Shown here in pieces: positions 12,464 to 15,449 of a stretch of DNA of 15,449 nt. Both the position numbers and the translations under genes were made by a program. Origin of the DNA: Dokdonella_A sp035545255. Its GTDB lineage: Bacteria; Pseudomonadota; Gammaproteobacteria; Xanthomonadales; Rhodanobacteraceae. The stretch is from NCBI GenBank assembly GCA_035545255.1, contig DASZYR010000072.1:1-15449 (forward strand), given 5' to 3'. The notes under the pieces were generated by a model. It was not told where the DNA came from and searched no databases. It was given only the letters and a program-made list of their open reading frames with translations. The stretch's first letter is position 1. The number at the start of each line of letters is the position of its first letter.

Positions 12464-12483
12464 CGAAGAGCGCTTCGAAAGGA
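12464..12483 (+). promoter_or_regulatory. Ribosome-binding site and small hairpin of dehydrogenase copy 2
   Basis: AAAGGA (12478-12483) lies 7 nt before the ATG at 12491 and decides this start over the inner ATG at 12506. Just upstream, CGAAG (12464-12468) and CTTCG (12473-12477) can form a small hairpin. I see no clear promoter in the 93-bp divergent gap (12398-12490). Confidence 0.55.
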
Positions 12484-12490
12484 TAGGCGA

Positions 12491-13696
12491 ATGGCGAAAC
12501 GTTCCATGCGGATCCGGCGCTGCGGCGTCGTCATGATCGAGCCTCGCGAGGAGCTCGAGCTCGATGTCGCGGGTCTTTTTTCAGGCGCGCAGGCGGTGCG
12601 GACGCGGATCAGGATGGTCGCGCTCGCCCCGCACGCCGGCGCGGAGATCGACCTCGACGAAGCCGAGGTCGCAGCGCTCGGCCGCGTCGGCGACTCCGAC
12701 TGGGTCCTGCGCGACGCGCTCGCCGGATGCGTGCCGGAAAGCGTCATCGACAGCCTCGTCGCGAAAGGTCTTTTCATCGGCGACGGCGATGCCGATGCGC
12801 CGATGCGCGAGCGCGACGAGACACTGCGTGGCGTGCACTGGAAACCGCTCTCGGCCGTCGCGCATGCGTTCGGCCGCTGGCACGAGGCCGGCGTCGACGA
12901 GGACGTGCGCATCACGCGCCATCGCACGTTGACGGAGCTCATCGCCGAATCGGGCCCGCCGCCGCCGCACGTCACCTCGCGCGTCGCGCCCGACGCGCGG
13001 CAGCCCTTGCCGGCGCCGCGAACGACCGGGATCGACGCGATCCTCGCACGCCGCGCGACGTGCCGGAATTTCGACAAGTCCGGCACGCTCGACCTCGCGC
13101 GCTTCGGCGACGTGCTCAAGCGCGTCGTCGGATGCCAGGCCGAAGTCGAGATCCTGCCCGGCACGAAGGCGCTCAAGAAGGCGCATCCTTCGGGCGGAAG
13201 CCTGCATCCGCTCGAGGCGTACCTCGTCGTTCAGCGCGTCGACGGCGTCGTGCCCGGCCTCTATCACTATCACGTCACGACGCATTCGCTCGAACCCGTC
13301 GCGACGCCCGCGCCCGATGCGCTCGGCGACTTCGCGATGCGCTCGGTCGCGGGCCAGGATTTCTTCGCCGACGCGCACGCGCTGCTGATCCTCACCGCGC
13401 GCTTCGAGCGCACGTTCTGGAAATACCGGAGCCACCCGAAGGCCTATCGCGCGATCGTGCTCGAAGCAGGGCACGTCTCGCAGAATCTCTATCTCACGGC
13501 GACCGAGCTCGGCATGGGCGCGTTCGTCACCGCGGCGATCAACGAAGTCGACATCGAGGAAATGCTCGGGCTCGACGCGCTTCGCGAAAGTCCGATCGCG
13601 GTGCTCGGCTTCGGTCCGCGCGCGCCGCAGAAGACGATGCTCGAATTCGATCCGCTCGGCGAAGTCTGGAGCGGCGAAACGCTGAAGACGCATTGA
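12491..13696 (+). CDS. SagB-like putative peptide maturation dehydrogenase, copy 2
   Basis: The 401-residue protein from the ATG at 12491 is the paralogue of the dehydrogenase at 8247-9413. The nitroreductase-like C-terminal part is well conserved: TCRNFDKSG (R192), PSGGSLHPLEAYLVVQ (233-248), GLYHYHVTTH, FWKYRSHPKAYRAIVLEAGH, and GAFVTAAINEVDIE...AVLGFG. The N-terminal half, likely to meet the peptide leader, is less similar. An inner ATG at 12506 (MRIRRC) matches the start of copy 1, but the good ribosome-binding site favours 12491. As an FMN-dependent dehydrogenase it would act in the cytoplasm on precursor peptide 2, which is divergent and 93 bp away; this pairing is inference from context. 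It ends 6 bp from the convergent mocA-like gene. Confidence 0.9.
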   Translation: MAKRSMRIRRCGVVMIEPREELELDVAGLFSGAQAVRTRIRMVALAPHAGAEIDLDEAEVAALGRVGDSDWVLRDALAGCVPESVIDSLVAKGLFIGDGDADAPMRERDETLRGVHWKPLSAVAHAFGRWHEAGVDEDVRITRHRTLTELIAESGPPPPHVTSRVAPDARQPLPAPRTTGIDAILARRATCRNFDKSGTLDLARFGDVLKRVVGCQAEVEILPGTKALKKAHPSGGSLHPLEAYLVVQRVDGVVPGLYHYHVTTHSLEPVATPAPDALGDFAMRSVAGQDFFADAHALLILTARFERTFWKYRSHPKAYRAIVLEAGHVSQNLYLTATELGMGAFVTAAINEVDIEEMLGLDALRESPIAVLGFGPRAPQKTMLEFDPLGEVWSGETLKTH

Positions 13697-13702
13697 GAAC
13701 GC

Positions 13703-14266
13703 TCACGGCTCGAGATCGCGCGGCGTATCGATGTCGCGCGCGAGTTCCGGCGCCTCGATCGCCATGACATCGGACCGCGAGCGCAGCAGCGCTCGCGCGC
13801 CAATGTCGCCCGACAGCGTTGCGACGGCGCCGAACCAGCCTCGCGGCAGCAGCGCCGGCACGCCGATCACACCCGCGTACGCGCTCGCGATCGCGAGCCC
13901 CGGCGCCGCGCGCCACGCCGTGCACAGCGCATCGAGATGATCCGCATCGAGCGCCGGCTGATCCGTGACGGCGACGAGCGCACCCGCGCATCGCGCATCG
14001 AGCGCCGCGACGCCGGCGCGAAGCGAGGCGGCCATGCCGGTCGCCGCATCCGGAATCCGGACGATTCGAAGGCCGAGCCCGCCCAGAGATGCATCGAAGC
14101 GCGCGGCATCGTCGAGCACGACGATGCACTCGCACGGCGCCGTCGCGAGCACCGAACGCACGACATGCCGCAGCAACGGCTCGCCATCGACCTCGACGAG
14201 CTGTTTCGGACGGCCGAGCCGCTTCGATGCGCCGGCCGCGAGCACAATCGCGCCGTGCGCGTTCAC
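13703..14266 (-). CDS. mocA: Molybdenum cofactor cytidylyltransferase-like NTP transferase
   Basis: The 187-residue protein has the MobA-like nucleotidyltransferase fold. Its N-terminal motif LAAGASKRLGRPKQL (9-23) binds the nucleotide, and TDQP (D102) is the expected metal-binding loop. MocA proteins attach CMP to molybdopterin to make the MCD cofactor used by xanthine-dehydrogenase-family enzymes. The GTG start at 14266 lies only 6 nt after the stop of the xdhC-like gene, so the two are almost certainly co-transcribed and probably translationally coupled. MobA (GMP transfer) or another sugar-nucleotide transferase is the alternative, but the short length and the XdhC neighbour favour MocA. 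It shares no visible link with the peptide cassettes and is convergent with dehydrogenase 2. Confidence 0.88.
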   Translation of the reverse strand: MNAHGAIVLAAGASKRLGRPKQLVEVDGEPLLRHVVRSVLATAPCECIVVLDDAARFDASLGGLGLRIVRIPDAATGMAASLRAGVAALDARCAGALVAVTDQPALDADHLDALCTAWRAAPGLAIASAYAGVIGVPALLPRGWFGAVATLSGDIGARALLRSRSDVMAIEAPELARDIDTPRDLEP

Positions 14267-14272
14267 CGACGC

Positions 14273-15325
14273 TCAATCGTGATGTGCATCGTGCGTCAGG
14301 TAATGTTGCAGCTGCGCGACGATCGCGAGCGCGATCGCCTCGGGTCCTTCGCCTCCGAGGCGAAGGCCGACGGGCGCGTAGAGCCGCGGCTCGAGCTGCG
14401 TCGCCGCGATGTCGCCGATCTCGGAAAGGAGCGCGTCGCGTCGTTCCGGCGGGCCGAGCAGGCCGACGTAGCCGGCGCTGCTGTCGGCAAGCCGGCGCAG
14501 GCAGCGCGCGTCGAGCTCGAAGTTGTGGTTCATGACGAGCACGGCGTCGAAATGACGGGCGCCGAGCAGCTCGGCCAGCATGTCGGGCCCGCGCGCATGG
14601 CGCAGGTCGATCCCGAAACATTCGGCGTGGACGGCCCAGCGCTCGCGGTGCTCGAGCACTTCGACATACCAGCCCAGCATGCGCGCCATCGCGCCGAGCG
14701 GGCGGGTCTCCGGCCCCGCGCCGAGCAGCAGCACGCGCGGCGGCGGCGGCAGCGCGATCGCGACGCGCTCGATGAAGCTCTGCGTGCCGCTGATCGCGCG
14801 CCCGTCGCCGCCGAAGCGCTGCACGTGCGAGCCGACGCGCGCCTCGCCGCTGCCGAGCTGATCGCTCGCCGTCGAGAGCACGAGCTTCAGCCATGCGCTG
14901 CGCATGCAGGCGTCTATCAGCGCCGCGCGCAGCGGCGATTCATCGGGCAGCAGCGGAAGCAGCAGCACGACGGTCTCGCCGCTGCAGCCGACGCCGGAGC
15001 CGAACAGGCGATCGTCTTCACCGATCGTGTTGAAGCGGGACAACGCCGCGCGGCCCGTCGCGAGCACGTTCTGCGCCTGCGCTTCGACTTCGCCCTCGAG
15101 GCATCCGCCGGACAGCGCGCCGGCACGCACCCCGGTCGCATCGAGCAGGATCAGCGCGCCACGCTTGCGGTATGTCGATCCCTGCGTCTCGACGACGACG
15201 CCGAGGACGGACGGAACGCCCGCGCCCGCCAGCTCGGCGGCCGTTTCGGCGACCGCGCGCACGCCGCCCGCAGGCGTGCGGCCCGCTTCGGACGTCGCGG
15301 CGAGGTTGATCGGTAGATCGCCCAT
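14273..15325 (-). CDS. xdhC: XdhC/CoxI-family molybdenum cofactor insertion/maturation protein
   Basis: The ATG at 15325 gives 350 residues with two family domains. The N-terminal XdhC/CoxI part has GSTYRKRGALILL (49-61) and SGGCLEGEV (72-80, with C75 and E77). The C-terminal Rossmann-like part begins RVLLLGAGPETRPLG near 197-211 and ends with GLRLGGEGPEAIALAIVAQ. Members bind Moco, help its sulfuration and deliver it to xanthine dehydrogenase or related hydroxylases. The target enzyme is not in the window and may lie elsewhere. The frame stays open upstream to 15403, but the preceding residues do not look like the family, so 15325 is preferred. A TACCAT hexamer at 15356-15351 could be the -10 box. 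The mocA-like gene follows after 6 nt. Confidence 0.92.
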   Translation of the reverse strand: MGDLPINLAATSEAGRTPAGGVRAVAETAAELAGAGVPSVLGVVVETQGSTYRKRGALILLDATGVRAGALSGGCLEGEVEAQAQNVLATGRAALSRFNTIGEDDRLFGSGVGCSGETVVLLLPLLPDESPLRAALIDACMRSAWLKLVLSTASDQLGSGEARVGSHVQRFGGDGRAISGTQSFIERVAIALPPPPRVLLLGAGPETRPLGAMARMLGWYVEVLEHRERWAVHAECFGIDLRHARGPDMLAELLGARHFDAVLVMNHNFELDARCLRRLADSSAGYVGLLGPPERRDALLSEIGDIAATQLEPRLYAPVGLRLGGEGPEAIALAIVAQLQHYLTHDAHHD

Positions 15326-15449
15326 CGGATGGACCTGCGATTTCGCGACGATGGTAAACGCGGCGGCCCGACATTCGCATGAGAGCCGAGGCGTGGCGGG
15401 CAAACCGTGCGCCGCGTCTCGTCGCGCGAGCGGCCCGCAGCTGTCCGTC
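15326..15449. other. Region upstream of the xdhC-like gene, to the window end
   Basis: This 124-bp end piece probably holds the promoter of the xdhC-mocA pair. TACCAT (15356-15351, minus) would start transcription about 19 nt before the ATG, but no matching -35 is visible. A plus-strand frame from an ATG at 15351 stays open to the edge for 33 codons; it shows no recognisable domain and cannot be judged. Confidence 0.35.

Larger units (their letters stand above)
9506..13696. other. RiPP-like cassette 2: cyclase, peptide, dehydrogenase
   Basis: This is the second unit, with the same gene order and orientation as 5170-9413 and 92 bp downstream of it. All three products are paralogous to those of unit 1. 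Divergence is greatest in the TPR half of the cyclase and in the peptide C-terminus. Confidence 0.8.

Noticed and set aside
13937..15316. Plus-strand open frame of 459 codons opposite xdhC and mocA
   Set aside because: It is a shadow of the two molybdenum-cofactor genes, which have clear motifs on the minus strand.
1..15449. tRNA, rRNA or integrase/attachment sites marking a genomic island
   Set aside because: No cloverleaf-like sequence, CCA end, rRNA segment or integrase motif was recognised by eye. A tRNAscan and Infernal run would settle this.

Overview
The window is about 15.4 kb of GC-rich, CGC/GCG/TCG-biased DNA from a proteobacterium. A LysR regulator divergent from aceB-aceA, together with the peptide-modification families seen here, best suits Xanthomonadales or relatives. 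A betaproteobacterium cannot be excluded from sequence alone, and there is no rRNA, tRNA or other phylogenetic marker.

Layout: (1) 1-3276 is a glyoxylate-shunt locus. The N-terminus of a LysR-type regulator (minus strand, cut by the window edge) is divergent from malate synthase A (aceB) and isocitrate lyase (aceA). (2) 3277-3964 is non-coding. It holds two mirror-image REP-like hairpin pairs just after aceA, a composite of short inverted and direct repeats, and a G-rich tract. (3) 3965-5029 encodes a cytoplasmic protein with a cyclic-nucleotide-binding domain and a GGDEF domain. (4) 5170-13696 is two tandem, similarly arranged copies of a three-gene cassette: a transmembrane class-III-cyclase/TPR protein (+), a small precursor-like peptide (-) convergent with it, and a SagB-like dehydrogenase (+) divergent from the peptide. 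(5) 13703-15325 is a minus-strand pair, xdhC-like and mocA-like, that serves molybdenum-cofactor maturation or insertion.

The notable part is the doubled cassette. It matches three protein families that I recall as computationally predicted and usually co-occurring: NHLP-related RiPP peptide, putative peptide modification system cyclase, and putative peptide maturation dehydrogenase (TIGR04509, TIGR04510 and TIGR04511, from memory and not searched here). As far as I know the product is uncharacterised. The two peptides share a gap-free leader register (F24-R25, P32-L36, G40-V41) and have unrelated C-termini. No YcaO or E1-like cyclodehydratase, protease or exporter lies in the window.

Working model (inference): each dehydrogenase modifies its neighbouring peptide. 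The peptide or another ligand is read by the TPR half of the cyclase, which the positive-inside rule places in the periplasm. Any cyclic nucleotide made could be read by the CNB-GGDEF protein encoded just upstream. The TPR halves and the peptides have diverged between the copies while the cyclase domains and dehydrogenase cores stay similar, which suggests two parallel specificities.
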